Part shown: positions 52,099-64,000 of the stretch, piece after piece
Layout: every line of letters begins with the position of its first letter
Numbering within the stretch: position 1 is the first letter of the stretch
NCBI GenBank assembly: GCA_019095985.1
Contig: CM032664.1
Coordinates: 23,775,292-23,839,291 of the forward strand
Length of the DNA: 64,000 bases
Direction: 5' to 3'
Source: Streblospio benedicti
Lineage: Eukaryota; Annelida; Polychaeta; Spionida; Spionidae
Notes under the pieces: model-generated
The model's database searches: none
What the model was told of the DNA's origin: nothing
Seen by the model: the letters and a program-made list of their open reading frames with translations, nothing else
Position numbers and translations under genes: made by a program

Positions 52099-53538
52099 AT
52101 TGATTTCACAGGCGAACTTGGAAAAATATGTAATCAGGTATTCATAGAATCATAAAAATGATATTCGCCAATGATAAACAATTCTAATAACGAATAATCA
52201 TCATTGATTTCAATTTATACATATATAACCATAAATAACTTCGTTATACTTCATCTTCGGGAATACATCTATAGCTAGAATACGTATTTCAAAAGCGTAC
52301 ACATGTGCATACTGTGCGTATCCTCATGCTACCCCTCACTACTCCTCTCGCTCAAAAGAATACAATGTGCAATGTATGACAATGGATAATGAAAGATGTT
52401 CCTCTCTCTTTCATCTTACGTCATCCTGTTGAAAATGCTATGAAAAATTGCCGTCTGAACTTTAGAAGATTATGCTAATTCTCTCCACTGTGTTTTCTTT
52501 TCTTTTTACCTGACTTAATTTGGATCTGGGGCAAGTAGAGCGAATTGGGTCTTGGATATTCTGCATGGTGGGGAAAATTGCATCTTAAAAGTTCTTAACG
52601 TTTCCTTTTTTTAAATTGGAAATGGACTTTGGAATTGCTCGCCAGTTTATAGCAAGAGGATATACGTTTAAGCTAATTCTTGGAATTTCTTTTTTGTAGC
52701 ATGTAGCTGGCTTTTCTTCATGTTTTTTGTAATGTTAGTATTATGTTACATTGAACTTCTAGGCTACTAACGGCTTCTTCCATACTTAAACCCATGTCAG
52801 CAAATAGCTCTGTGACAATAAGATAGAATAAAATACATTTTCTTATCATTCTGCTATATACCATGCACCATCCCATGTTATCTTCCGTTTATGGCCACGT
52901 GTGGAAACTATGAATAAGGTGGTCAAATACCAAACTATTCCCTTATCATTCTATCCTCGACCATCAAACGTTGGGTGTGCGGATAAATTCTGCTACGGTC
53001 GTTACACTGTATTAGTGAGGCTGATGCGAGGGTAAATATATAGTTCACTTACCCGCTTTCCCGGTAAAACAATAGCTGTGATAATTCACATTACTGTATT
53101 GTAATTTTAGCTGAATGGATATGAATACGTGATAGTTTTGTACGAATTTATGTGAAATAGTCCTTTATAAAGCTCGGCATGCAACCAATTGTACTTTTTT
53201 AATGATTGTACTTGACATTTGCCTTTCCTGGTGGTGAATTGTGATCGTTGTCAGAAAATATTTTGTTGGTGGAATTTCCAAGCCATGCATAAAATATCTA
53301 AACTATGTAGACTGTTGAAACGAAAATTTGGCATGCTTTATAACGAATGTGATAGGATAGATATGTGAAGGATACATATCTTTATAAACATGTATTCACT
53401 TTGGGGTGACTGCTTTGAAAATTAACACCTGCGACATCAAAATAAAAATAACGAGATATGTTAAATTAAGAAGAAAAAAAGTAAAAGGGAACGAAGAAAA
53501 AACTACATTCCCACCTGTGTGTAGAACCACATCTCAAA

Positions 53539-53809
53539 ATGGATGATGTTCTAGACAAGTTAAACACTGTGCTGAGCTCGGACTACAGCCGAGCTGACCG
53601 GTGGACTGACCGCCTGAATCACCGCCACACACTGCTGCTCCTCACAGCGTGCACCTCCGTCGTGCTGTTCCATCAGCTGTCTGGAAGTCCCATCACATGC
53701 TGGATGCCTAATCAGTTCACCACTTCTCACGAGGTTTGGTGGCATTCTTTGTTCTGTGGTTTTTCTGTGTTTTTCTGTGTTTGTTTGCTGTTGCAGCAGC
53801 CGCCACCAC

Positions 53810-53874
<65 letters not shown>

Positions 53875-56800
53875 TGCTGCTGTTGCTGCTGTTGCTGCTG
53901 CCGCTGGCGTTGATGCTTATGATGATGCTGTTGTTGCTGATGATGATGCTGCTGCTGATGCTGCTGCTGATGATGCTGAAAATGTACTTATTTAGTCGGT
54001 AGCCACTGGGGTTATTCTATTAGACCCTGGTAGCTATCCACACACTGGTTTACCGTCGGGATAGTCCTTCTTGTGAAGTTTGCATTGTGTGTAATGTGAT
54101 TACCATTGTAGTTGCTATTATATTATATAGGATGACGGTCACATTGCTACCTTGGAAGCGTAGAATAAGACATAGATTAAACTTAAATTAAACAAGATGG
54201 ATGTCTGATTTACCCGAATAGCTGATTATATATTTGGCACCAATGGCTACCCAACCGTTTGCTTTTATCTTTACAAATTACAGGCCTACACGAACAGTCT
54301 GTGTTGGGTGAACAACACATACTACTTGCCATTTGAGGAGAACGTTCCCAAGGAAGGTGAGCCCAAGATGTCACTGCGGTACTACCAGTGGGTTCCCTTC
54401 ATGCTTGCGCTCCAGGCCCTTGGCTTTTACTTTCCCTATGTCGTCTGGAACAGTTTTAACATCACTGCTGGAGTTGATGTGGATAATATCTTAAGGACAG
54501 CTTGTTTGATAACAAAGGTACTTGTTGAGTAGTTTTTTTGTATCATGGAAGCTATGTCATTTTGATAATACGAGTTCAGTGACAAATGTAAAGCAGAGGC
54601 AGATCCAGGATCTATTAATCTTTTGACCCTGTATGTCTAAATGTACATGGAATACACAGCCCTTGTTGAGCCGCGTTTTGCAACCAGCCGCGTTTTTGCA
54701 ACCGGTTTTTGCAACCGCTAACGGTCTTTTGCAAACAAAAGGGAGTCTGGAGCCGTGTTTTGCAACCACAACGCATTTTGCAAGCGCCAATGCAAAATGT
54801 AACCTGAAGATATTTAACATATTTTCCACGTTACTAACATACACACATATGCATTTGAGGGATGTTGCGTATAATTCTTAACATTATCACATTGTATGAA
54901 CACTTGTTTAACATAATTAGAAAATGAATTTATTTTACATTAGAAGATGCATTTAACATGCTATATGAGGCCCACATGACAGCCTCTTTTTACGCTCAGC
55001 ATGTATATCTAGCAATGCCTTGTGGATCAAACTTACGCTAATCACCCATAAATGCAATTGTGTTCTTCATTTTAACTGAGTACACATCATTTACAATGAA
55101 TGGTATTGTTCTCACATTCACCACGGTAAAGCAGTTGGGGTAACTCTTGGAGTTACCCCAACAAGATGTAGGCATAGTCCGTCAATTAAAATGTTTTTCT
55201 GTTGAGTATCTGAATTTGTGGAACTAGGATTCATGGTTTAATAGGTATGTATCAACACTATGCATGTATAATTAGATTGTACATATTGAATGTACGTCAA
55301 ACTCTTCAATGGGTTCATGAAACGTGTTTTGATTTCGTTGTCAATTTGTGGGTAACTCTTGACTTATTGTTGCTATGCAAAACAACAACAAACGTCGAGC
55401 TATACCCACAATTTTATGAAAAAATTCAATCCTGCTTCATGAACTAATTGGAGCATTTGACGTGCGTTCAATAGGTGCAATAACATTATACATGCATCGA
55501 GTAGATACATACCTACTGGTCCATTAATCTTTTTCCACAAATTAAAATATAGAATTTAAATAGTCGCTCATTGCGAGTTTAAGAAAACAATTGCATATAT
55601 GGGTGATTAGCCTAAGCTTGATCCACATGGCATTACTAAAACCATTTGCTGAGTGTAAAAAGAGGCTGTGGTGTGGCCTCATATAGCATTTAAAATGCAT
55701 CTTCTAATGCTAAATCAATGCATTTTCTAACTATGTTAATCGAGTGTTCATACAATGTGATAATGTTAAGAAATATATACAACATCCCTCAAATGTATGT
55801 TAGTAATGTGGAAATAAGTAAAAAAATATCTTCAGGTTACATTTTGCATTGGCTGTTGCAAAACGCGTTGTGGTTGCAAAACGCGGCTCCAGACCCCCTT
55901 TTGGTTGCAAAACGCGTTAGCGGTTGCAAAACGCGTCAATGCAAAATGCAACTGGTTGCAAAACGCGGCTGGTTGCAAAACGCGGCTCAACAGCCCTGCC
56001 CTTCACTCGTGGTACACCTGGTGCAGGAAATGATGTGAAGGTTCACCCCAACTTATCAATTTCTCAAGATCACTAAAATTGTTGGTTTATGTGACTGATC
56101 AGTCATCGAGCTGTTTCTCACGAAACAAAACTAAAAGTATGCTTTCAAACATTAAACGCTTTTGCAATTTATAACATATTTCATTGATTAGCATTCATGC
56201 ATCCAGTATCACCATTCATCAATCTCATTGGTGTAAAAAAAAGGTTCATTTAAAAGTCCGTGTGGACTTGTAGGTGACCGGGCGGGCTGTTACGTAAAGC
56301 ACAACAGTACTGTCTTTTTATGATCTAGCTTTTTATGCTGAACTTACATGGATGCATAGCGCATAGTTCTTCCATAGGCAGGTGACGGAAAGAGCAGAGA
56401 TGCAAAAGTAGACATGGTTGTGAGTCAGCTGTGCCGCTTCCTTGGAACAGACAAGTCACAACGCGCCCGCTACTGCTGTTGTAAATATCAGGACTGTCTC
56501 ACCTACAGAGGCTGTTGCTGGGGACAAGGGTAGGTATACAAGTCTATAGATACATAGAAACAATCACCTTTGAAATTGTTATGATTACTACATTAGTTAA
56601 TGCTTCAATTTATCTTTTTTATTTTAAACACTCATGGATAATCTCTCACAGAAAGAGCATTGCTGACGAGTGAGAGAGCTGATACATGTAGATGTTTATG
56701 AGCTACATAAATTATAGTGCACCATACATACTGGCCAATTGATTCAAATAACCAAGCGCATCTGGATTTGTTAAAAATTGAGATAAGTATCATAGACAAC

Positions 56801-58255
56801 TAAAAACCAAAGGCAACTGGACCGACGGGGCTTTGAGAAATGAGAAAATGAAAGCCAAATTAAAATTCCTTTCAAAAAGCTCATTGATGCAGTTGCCTTT
56901 GCTTAAAACCTTATATTTATATGTAAGACCATCTTTTATACGACGTTTAGTAGCACGGGCACATGCATAGTATTATAAACAATGAAGAGGTAAAGAAAGA
57001 ATGGCCACGCATTAGTCTCAGTTGGTTTCTACCCTCTACGATGCAGGTGCCCGTGTTTAGTTGGGCCTATATTTATAGCAATTCCCGTCTTCGATGTTTT
57101 GGGCCTATTTGCATTGTGCATTAAATATAATGAATGTTATCAATTTGTTTTTGTTTGTTTTTTGCTTTTTTTGTTGTTGCCTCGTGTATATGTAAAGAAA
57201 ACATGTTACACAATGCATTGATGATTACTGTCAGTTTACATATATCTATCTCGCAGGTCTGGGTGCTATCTCACCTTCTTGTACATGTTTGTGAAGCTCC
57301 TGTACATTGCAAACATATTGGCACAACTCTGCCTCTTGAGCTTGATTCTTCACTCTAGATATATCTACTACGGTTTTGAGGTAAGAAGGTTAAACCTTTC
57401 AGACAGACTTATCTAAACTGAACATTTTTTGTTACAAAATGTGATATAGCTATGTAACAGTGTTTTTTTAATTATGTGAGTCCAGTTTAAATGAACTGTG
57501 TGCGTTACCAGTGGTAGATGTAAAATGAATCCAGTGTTTAAGTCAAATCTTCACTTAGGTACCCAAACTTTACAATCGGGTTTAGTAATAGCAAATTAAT
57601 CCAGTCTTCAACTACTAACTTAAACTCTGCCAAGTTGATGCAACTGATCAATATATGCGGAACTATCAAACAACGGCTAGTTTTTTTTATATAGTTATCT
57701 ATATGTAGATGCATGTCTATTTTGTTCTAGGTTATTCGCGGTTTTGCAGCAGATCACAATTGGCACGAGCAGCCCCTGGACATCTTCCCCAGAATCTCCA
57801 TGTGCGACGTCTACATCCGTCAGCTCGACAACATCCACAGATACACAGTCCAATGCTCCCTCAATCTTAACATTTTCAATGAGAAAATATACATAATCTT
57901 GTGGTTTTGGTACCTTTTTGTACTCGCTATGACCGTTTTGGGTTTATTGCATTTTCTTTTGAAAGTCGTCTGCCCTTGCGAGCGAGTGTACTTTGTGCGA
58001 AAACAATTGACTGCGTCTTCAGATGATACAGTGAAAGGCACAAGAAAATCGGTAAAATCCAAGAAAATGCTGGAGCGATTTATATGGTATTATTTAAGGT
58101 CAGACGGAGTGTTTGTTTTGCGACTCATCAGCGACAATACAACTCCCGTGGCCTGCAGGGACATAACGCAATGTTTATGGGAACGCTGGTGTGTTCAGGA
58201 GGATGCAAAGGAGGAGTTTGCTTTTGGAAGAGACGAAACATTGTTGCCGCTGTAA
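53539..58255 (+). CDS. Innexin (gap-junction channel protein), five exons
   Basis: Complete gene for a 409-residue innexin, within the usual size of the family. Exons: 53,539-53,733; 54,284-54,517; 56,378-56,529; 57,257-57,380; 57,731-58,255 (stop included). All introns have gt...ag ends and the phases match. Innexins form hexameric hemichannels in the plasma membrane that link neighbouring cells. Four membrane segments lie at about residues 30-48, 102-122, 200-226 and 287-313. Two cysteines lie in each extracellular loop (54 and 72; 260 and 277), the YYQWV signature is at 98-102, and SLILHSRY, NWHEQPLDIFPR and a C-terminal LRLISDN block are also present. The start gives the usual short MDDVLDKL N-terminus. 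No orthology to a named innexin is claimed. Confidence 0.95.
53811..53979. repeat. (CTG)n trinucleotide repeat in innexin intron 1
   Basis: CTG/TTG/CTG and GATGATGCTG units begin about 80 bp after the exon 1 donor. A frame open through exon 1 and the repeat gives a poly-cysteine tail; it is an intron read-through artefact. Confidence 0.95.
54664..55992. mobile_element. Foldback element with long TIRs, copy 2
   Basis: Same TGTTGAGC...GCTCAACA ends as the 7,954-9,175 copy, with a 5-bp target duplication gccct on both sides (54,659-54,663 and 55,993-55,997). The arms are inverted over about 400 bp and carry many ttgcaaaacgcg / cgcgttttgcaa words. The loop holds a perfect 13-bp palindromic pair, gttggggtaactc / gagttaccccaac. 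It lies in innexin intron 2. No coding capacity. Confidence 0.88.
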
Positions 58256-60991
58256 ATACTATGTACAGTTTGGTGCTTTGTTGGGGCTAATAGACAAGAC
58301 ACTGATACTTTCTCTTATGTTAGTTTAAAAAAAAAGGCAGTGTTGTCTATGCCCTCAATTGGTGGAAAGTGTATTTAAAGTAAGTAGCTATCTCAAGTTT
58401 AACAGTTTAACAGTTTTCATTTGACCATGCAGGTCATCGACTGTAGAAATTGAATGAATGAAGAGAGGCAGAGCAAACACCGTTAGCCGAGTGAAGAATA
58501 TATAGTGCAGTGAACCTTATTTTACATTTAATTGTAGAAACATCTAGTATAGATTGATTTCACCATCTACTTGCCAGCAAAGTGTTCACTTGTGATGGCT
58601 TTTTCACATAAATCACATTTCAATGTGACATATAAAAATTGCTGTATTCTCCAATGCTATCGACATTGAAATTATTGATGGCAATATCATTGATAGGCAA
58701 GATGATCAATGCTTTCGTGCTTTGAGTGTATGATTTTTGCTGCAAAAATGGACTTAAGAATATGTCAGATCAGTATGCATCACCAAAATATAAGTTAAAA
58801 TTTTATATCTTTTTTCCTCTTCTTTTCTTTGCAGAACATTGAATTCTATTATAAACTTTGTTCAGGCCCTCCATTTTGTGAGATATGACAATTGAAATGT
58901 AGTATAAGACATTACAAGCCTTCTAAATACATATATTGAGAGCATGATTGTCATAAAACATGCAAACTTTGCAAGTAAAATCGGGTTATCGTATTATTTT
59001 AACCTGACTCCCAGTATGGCACTCTTAATTTCACATCCAAAAATTGAATGTAATGGAAGATGAGCTTGAGAGATACACCGTGAAAACTAAGTATACCCTT
59101 TGAAAATACGTGTGTGAGTAAACAGTGCAGTACTTTTGGCCGGGCACCCCAGTCATCCCTAAATTGTCTTAGTGTTGGCCATGTATTGGACCTTATTTTT
59201 TGGCAGTCCACGTGTTTTGCTTGAAATTTGACGCAATACGATGTGCATCACGGCCCCTACGTTTGATCAGAAAACCATCACCCACACACCATCCTTAAGT
59301 ACTGGATCTACTACTGCAATGAACAATTAGTGCTGCTGTAATAAACAGCTATAAACCCCCAATTTCACTTAGCCGATGCTAGCTTCAGATGCTCCAAAAG
59401 ACGTCAGAAATGAGAAAACGATATTGTCACGCAATATTGTGGCCAAAACGTACGGAATCGTCTGGGATAACGGTCTGTGACCTTTCTGATGAACTGGATG
59501 AGAAAGTAGGCTTATGGGACCTTTCAGAACTAGGACACCACAATACGGGAACATCTTTACCAACATCGTCAACAATCCCACATTTAAGCAGAAAGACTTT
59601 ACGATGATCATGTTAACCCTTCAGCTAGACGATCCAGAAAAGCAAAATGATGATAAAAAAATAACCCAAAACGGGAGCCCACAAGCAGAAAAAAAATATC
59701 AAAACCTTCTCCAGAGAAGTGATAACCAATTTTGGTCAAGAACCAGGGAGAAGTGCGTCATTTCCTCCCGGAAGACAGCATTGACCATGGAGCATTGTAA
59801 ACAACCCAAACTGTTGGGACAGAAGCTTCTGTTTCATGCTTCCATCGCTTTAGATTGTAACGGCAGTGGCGGCACTTACGGTTTCATCTGATACATCCTC
59901 CAAACCAAAAGCAGCAGAGGGGGCCACACAGAACCAGCCAGAAGTGAGCCATTCTCAACCGAACCAGCCAGATCCCTCCAAAGTTGAGGCCAGAACAACC
60001 GCGTCCACCTCAAAATGACACTAAGTTTCTGGAGTATTCTGGAGCATCTGGAACTAGCATCGGCTATGTGAAATTGTGGGGTTACGGTCTTATCGTAGCA
60101 CAACAACACGTGGAGTCGATTTCAGTCTAATGGAAGCCTGGTCTATGTGCATTTAGGGAACATTACCACTCAAGGTTCAAGGAAATTCATTTGGTTCTGT
60201 GAGCATTGCATTTCTAGGCTTCCGTCATTTTGGCCAATCCGGAATAGCCTGTATGGGTTGGGTCTCTAGTTTCAGCTACGTCAACAGATTAATTCTGTAC
60301 CACTTGGCTAAAAACTGTGCATTATAAAATGATCATATCTCGTAGATTGACGATTTCTTTATTTATTTCTTAATTCATTATTTTTAAGAGAAGTTCTTCA
60401 GTTCTTGATTAAAGATAAACATTTTTTGCCTGCGTTTTTATTGCGCTTGGGAACATTTTAGTTTATTATTTTTCTGATTTTTGCAGTGGATCTTCATTTT
60501 TATTGTTGCTTTATATGTTTTTATTGATGGCGTTTTTCTTTCCTTATGTTTGGACTACAATTTAAACGGTATTTCCAAGCAGTAGAAATTCTAAAATTGG
60601 GTGATATTAATAAGTTGTGTTATCTTAAACATTGCTTTTCATTACAATGTAAACCTTATTGTATGTAGGTCTACTTTTCATCATCTCATGGAATTTCATC
60701 ATCTCTTGTAGATTTCCATCAATGAACATAGCAGTGAAGACCAAGCAATTGTAATTACTAAAGTACCATTGTGACTGTTATCCAATTGCAAATACAATAT
60801 TGTATTAAAACCAAGCCCAAGCAATGCAATAATCAATTGACTTCGTGTGCGTTCGGCATGAATTAATGAGAAGCAGGCACCCACGTTTGGTTGGTTTAAT
60901 CAGAGATGATTGATTCACGATAGTAAAGACTTTTTCTCGGACAACAATTAATTCATGATACTGCAAGACTTCTGCCTGTCAACAGTCAGTG
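58256..60991. other. Downstream of innexin, no recognised gene
   Basis: Open frames at about 59,389-59,607 and 59,514-59,891 give charged, lysine-rich peptides without known motifs. No transposon end recognised. Confidence 0.45.
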
Positions 60992-61133
60992 GTACAGTAG
61001 AACCTTCCTGTTAAGACCTACTGGGTGCTGCCTTTTGGTAGTTTCTTTTTTGAGGCTAGGGACCGATAAACACTGACCTTTTTAGACTTCATATGGTTTT
61101 AGAAGTGGGTCTTAATTGGAGGTTTTCCTGTGC
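60992..61133. mobile_element. Mariner-type MITE
   Basis: Left end gtacagtagaaccttcctgttaagacc and right end ggtcttaattggaggttttcctgtgc are imperfect inverted repeats, similar in style to the element at 40,204-40,377. No coding capacity. Confidence 0.5.
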
Positions 61134-64000
61134 TTCAATTGAAGCAACATTTGTAGTTCCAGACGACAAATAGCGACATTTTGATTTGTTGTACAATGTG
61201 CAGATTGCGACATGTATAGTTAGTTGCTAGGGATGGATTCAGTGCCATCAGAATGGCTATTACTGATGACTTTAGTTGTACTATGTGTTCGACTCATGCG
61301 TTCTACTCATGATCAATTACTACAATTTATTACCTGCTTTTCTTTCCAAATAAACTCTAAAATCCAAATTTTATATCTAATTCTAATCGATTTCGAACAA
61401 TAAAGGTTCCATTTAAAAAAATACACATCATATGACATATTAACACATCACCAATAAGTTTACTAATTGGATACCAAATTGGTTACTACCTACCTAAGTA
61501 ATATTATTACAGAGAGGAACATTCTAGAGTATATTTTGAAATAAAAGCAGGTATTAAATTGAAGTAATTGAGCATGAGACCCACTGCTGCCTACATGTAC
61601 CACTTAATGAGAATCAACTGGACACATGCGTTCTACTATTTTAGACACAACGGATGAGGTTGCATGATGGCAATGCACAAAAGAAATTGCTTTTGAAATT
61701 AACCTGACAAACAAGAATTGTGCTATAAGTCAAATTGGGCCTAAAAGATGTGTCTTCACATTTTTCATGCTGCATGACTAACGATGTATTATAATTTGCA
61801 TTGATATCGAGTAAATTAATAGTTTATATGCGGATTAATCAAATTGTTTTTGGTTGTACCGGTACTCACACCTTTGTACTTATTGTAGAGTTTTGGTGTA
61901 GAAACGCTTAGAACACAAAGTTAAGGTTATTGTTACATATATTTGTTTTTGTTGCTTGTTTGATTGTTATTTTAGGTTTTGCGTGTATACAGTGCTATCT
62001 TCACGCATTCTTTGATGTTATTCTTATCCTTATTGCATCTGAATAATCCTACTTGATTTCAGAAACTTTATTTAATGACCATGCAATTTTGATCCTAGGA
62101 CCCTGCATACCTCCTTTTCCATAATTGGAGTCCAGCACATCAATACTTTCATACGTCTACATAGTTCGTTATCTCATCCCATTCTAACTTTCCAAATTCG
62201 AACTTTACTTTGGTAACTGTACTTTGGTCTATCATTTTCTAGCTTGTCATTCTAATGCGTGCAGTTTGTCACGGTGCTGATGTCTAGACACTCCCTGTTT
62301 AGGTTAGCCTACCATCAACTGGTGGTATTGTAACCCAACATCTTGTCTCACCACAAACAGGCTTTTCCACATGTAGAATCATTTTCTAAATGTTACTGCA
62401 CAGTAAACATTCTACAATAGACATTCGTAACTGTCAGGCTGGCTCAGGTGCTTTACAACGTTCGGAAGTCGGCTGCCATCATAAGTATGTAATGCTACGG
62501 AAGGCTGGACTTACAGCTTCTTAAAGATGGCCTAACGAATCTAAGATCACGTGGTTTCGCACATTATCAATGTATGATTTTCAAGCGCGGCCAAGAAACT
62601 GTAAGAGCTCAAGCTGGGTTGGGGTTTATTGGTTCAATTCATATCTTTTTTGTTTAAGTTTTCACCATGTTATATACACAGGAGATACATGTTTCAGTTA
62701 TTTCTAATATACTCTGCTATTTGAAGCATGTCTTTACTTCTCATGGTTTTGTAATGATTTATGGAGCTTTGCTAACTTGTGCTTTTCGACGTCTATGAAG
62801 CACAAGTCAGTAGTGGTATGTGTAACATTACTAAATCTATGAAAATAAGTCAGCAACATACTGAATAATGCAAAAAATAGAGATTCCGCTGAAGCATAGT
62901 TTATGATTATAATCATATGAACTCAATTTTGTGTATAATATGACTGGTCACTAACATTCAACCGCGCAATTAAGAAGACGCTTATTGCATTCCAAAGATG
63001 TGCCGCAAACATAATTTGGGGAGAGTTGTGGATGGCCGGTGACTAGACTTAACTGACCACTCCTAGTAGATAGAGTGTCCGTGTTAGACTGTGTGTGAGA
63101 AAACAATGAGATACATGTTTCAGCTATGTATGATAACTACGGTTTGACTTTATAGTAAGCTGCCTACCTGTGCTCATACACATGTACTTTTAGCGTGTTA
63201 CAAATACGTGGCTTTGCTAACTGCTGCTTTTTAGAACACACAACACATAATTCAGGAAAACTCTGTGTAGCATTATTTAACAAGGGCTTTTATTATATAT
63301 TAAAAAAAGCCCTGAAAGATGTAATTCTTCGTGTTCACAGAGTTCCTTGCTTTTAAGATATTCAAAATGACACTTTGTTGAGCAGCCGAACTCGAGCAGA
63401 TCTCTTACGTATGGCCTTATCTACATATACGCAAATTAATGTTATATTGTCTGACATAAACACAAGTTACTAGCCCCAAAATGAACAGCCCGTGAAAGCT
63501 TTTGGCCACACATTCCTTTTACAGCGACGGGGAAAACCTAATAATTGTTTTCGTAATTACTGTTGTCAACAGCTTGCAATTTCCTGGACGCAGTAAATGA
63601 CTTCCCCGAACCATAGAGTTACTGTGTCTGAAATGGTGTAATGTTAGCATGGAGCGCTGACGTTCCGGTCTGTTATCTCTTGTCTAAGTGTGGTGTACGT
63701 GATTTACGAGTGCTGCTCGGGTGGAGTGTATAACTTAGGGGAACCCTGGGGAATGGGGCGAGGGGGGCTAACTTAACTTAAAGTGTATTAATGGTCATGT
63801 TGCTTATACAATCATGATAGGATTAAAGTGTTATATTTGTCTACGTGTATATGTATAATTACTTCACAACAGCACTCTCATTGAAAACATAGTGTACTCG
63901 AACAGAACGACTAAACCCCCATCCCTTTTCTACCAAAATATTTCATGTTCATATTTTTCTATATTAGCAATAGTCGTACCCCTGTGATCCATATCAAAAG
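61134..64000. other. No recognisable gene; weak repeat pair
   Basis: A segment around 62,680-62,815 and another around 63,105-63,240 share gagatacatgtttcag-tat and ggctttgctaact-tgcttttnga words in the same order, suggesting an old tandem duplication with a spacing of about 430 bp. Nothing else recognised. Confidence 0.4.

Noticed and set aside
53539-53913. Innexin exon 1 frame ending in poly-cysteine
   Set aside because: The frame reads through the exon 1 donor into the intronic CTG repeat; the spliced reading joins the next innexin exon perfectly.

Overview
This is a gene-poor, AT-rich window from an invertebrate animal genome. The one intact host gene is an innexin (gap-junction protein) on the + strand at 53,539-58,255, with five exons, a YYQWV motif and paired extracellular cysteines. 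That points to a protostome. The mix of mobile elements (Penelope-like, Crypton, ZNF862-like hAT, tyrosine-recombinase retroelement, CR1/Jockey-like LINEs) and the roughly 2-3% divergence between duplicated blocks would fit a marine lophotrochozoan. The species cannot be fixed from sequence alone. Two 100-base N runs (17,644-17,743 and 45,421-45,520) are scaffold gaps.

Layout. 1-15.1 kb has no recognisable host gene. It holds one long-TIR foldback element (7,954-9,175), a GGCA microsatellite and a possible SINE. 15.1-15.5 kb is a Penelope-like GIY-YIG relic. 17.2-28.4 kb is a patchwork: a block at 19,423-20,434 and 27,914-28,378 that recurs almost identically at 45,521-47,520, split by a LINE reverse-transcriptase relic (20.4-21.96 kb) and by a relic with four terminal repeats in the order A1-B1-A2-B2 (21,957-27,913). 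That order is the split-direct-repeat architecture of Ngaro/PAT-type tyrosine-recombinase retroelements. A 120-bp dimeric satellite lies inside it. 28.4-28.75 kb is a Penelope-like 3' end with a hammerhead-ribozyme-like fold.

29.2-45.4 kb is the most interesting part. A large protein family that I cannot name occurs twice: copy 1 at about 29.7-33.2 kb and copy 2 at about 41.0-45.4 kb, the latter cut by a gap. It has an N-terminal paired-cysteine region, a long conserved middle, a FEN/XPG-like acidic nuclease motif and a C-terminal CXC-type cysteine cluster. Copy 2 is interrupted by a 2.47-kb hAT transposon with its own terminal inverted repeats (41,468-43,936). Between the two copies lie a PIF1-type helicase fragment (34.3-35.1 kb), a Crypton tyrosine-recombinase fragment (36.4-36.8 kb), a small coiled-coil ORF and a possible retroelement gag relic (39.4-39.9 kb).

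47.5-64 kb holds a minus-strand LINE tail, a CA microsatellite, a tRNA-type SINE, a long near-perfect hairpin (51,919-52,098) and the innexin gene. Innexin intron 1 carries a CTG repeat, and intron 2 carries a second copy of the foldback element with a 5-bp target duplication. After 58.3 kb nothing further is recognised apart from a mariner-type MITE and a weak duplicated segment.
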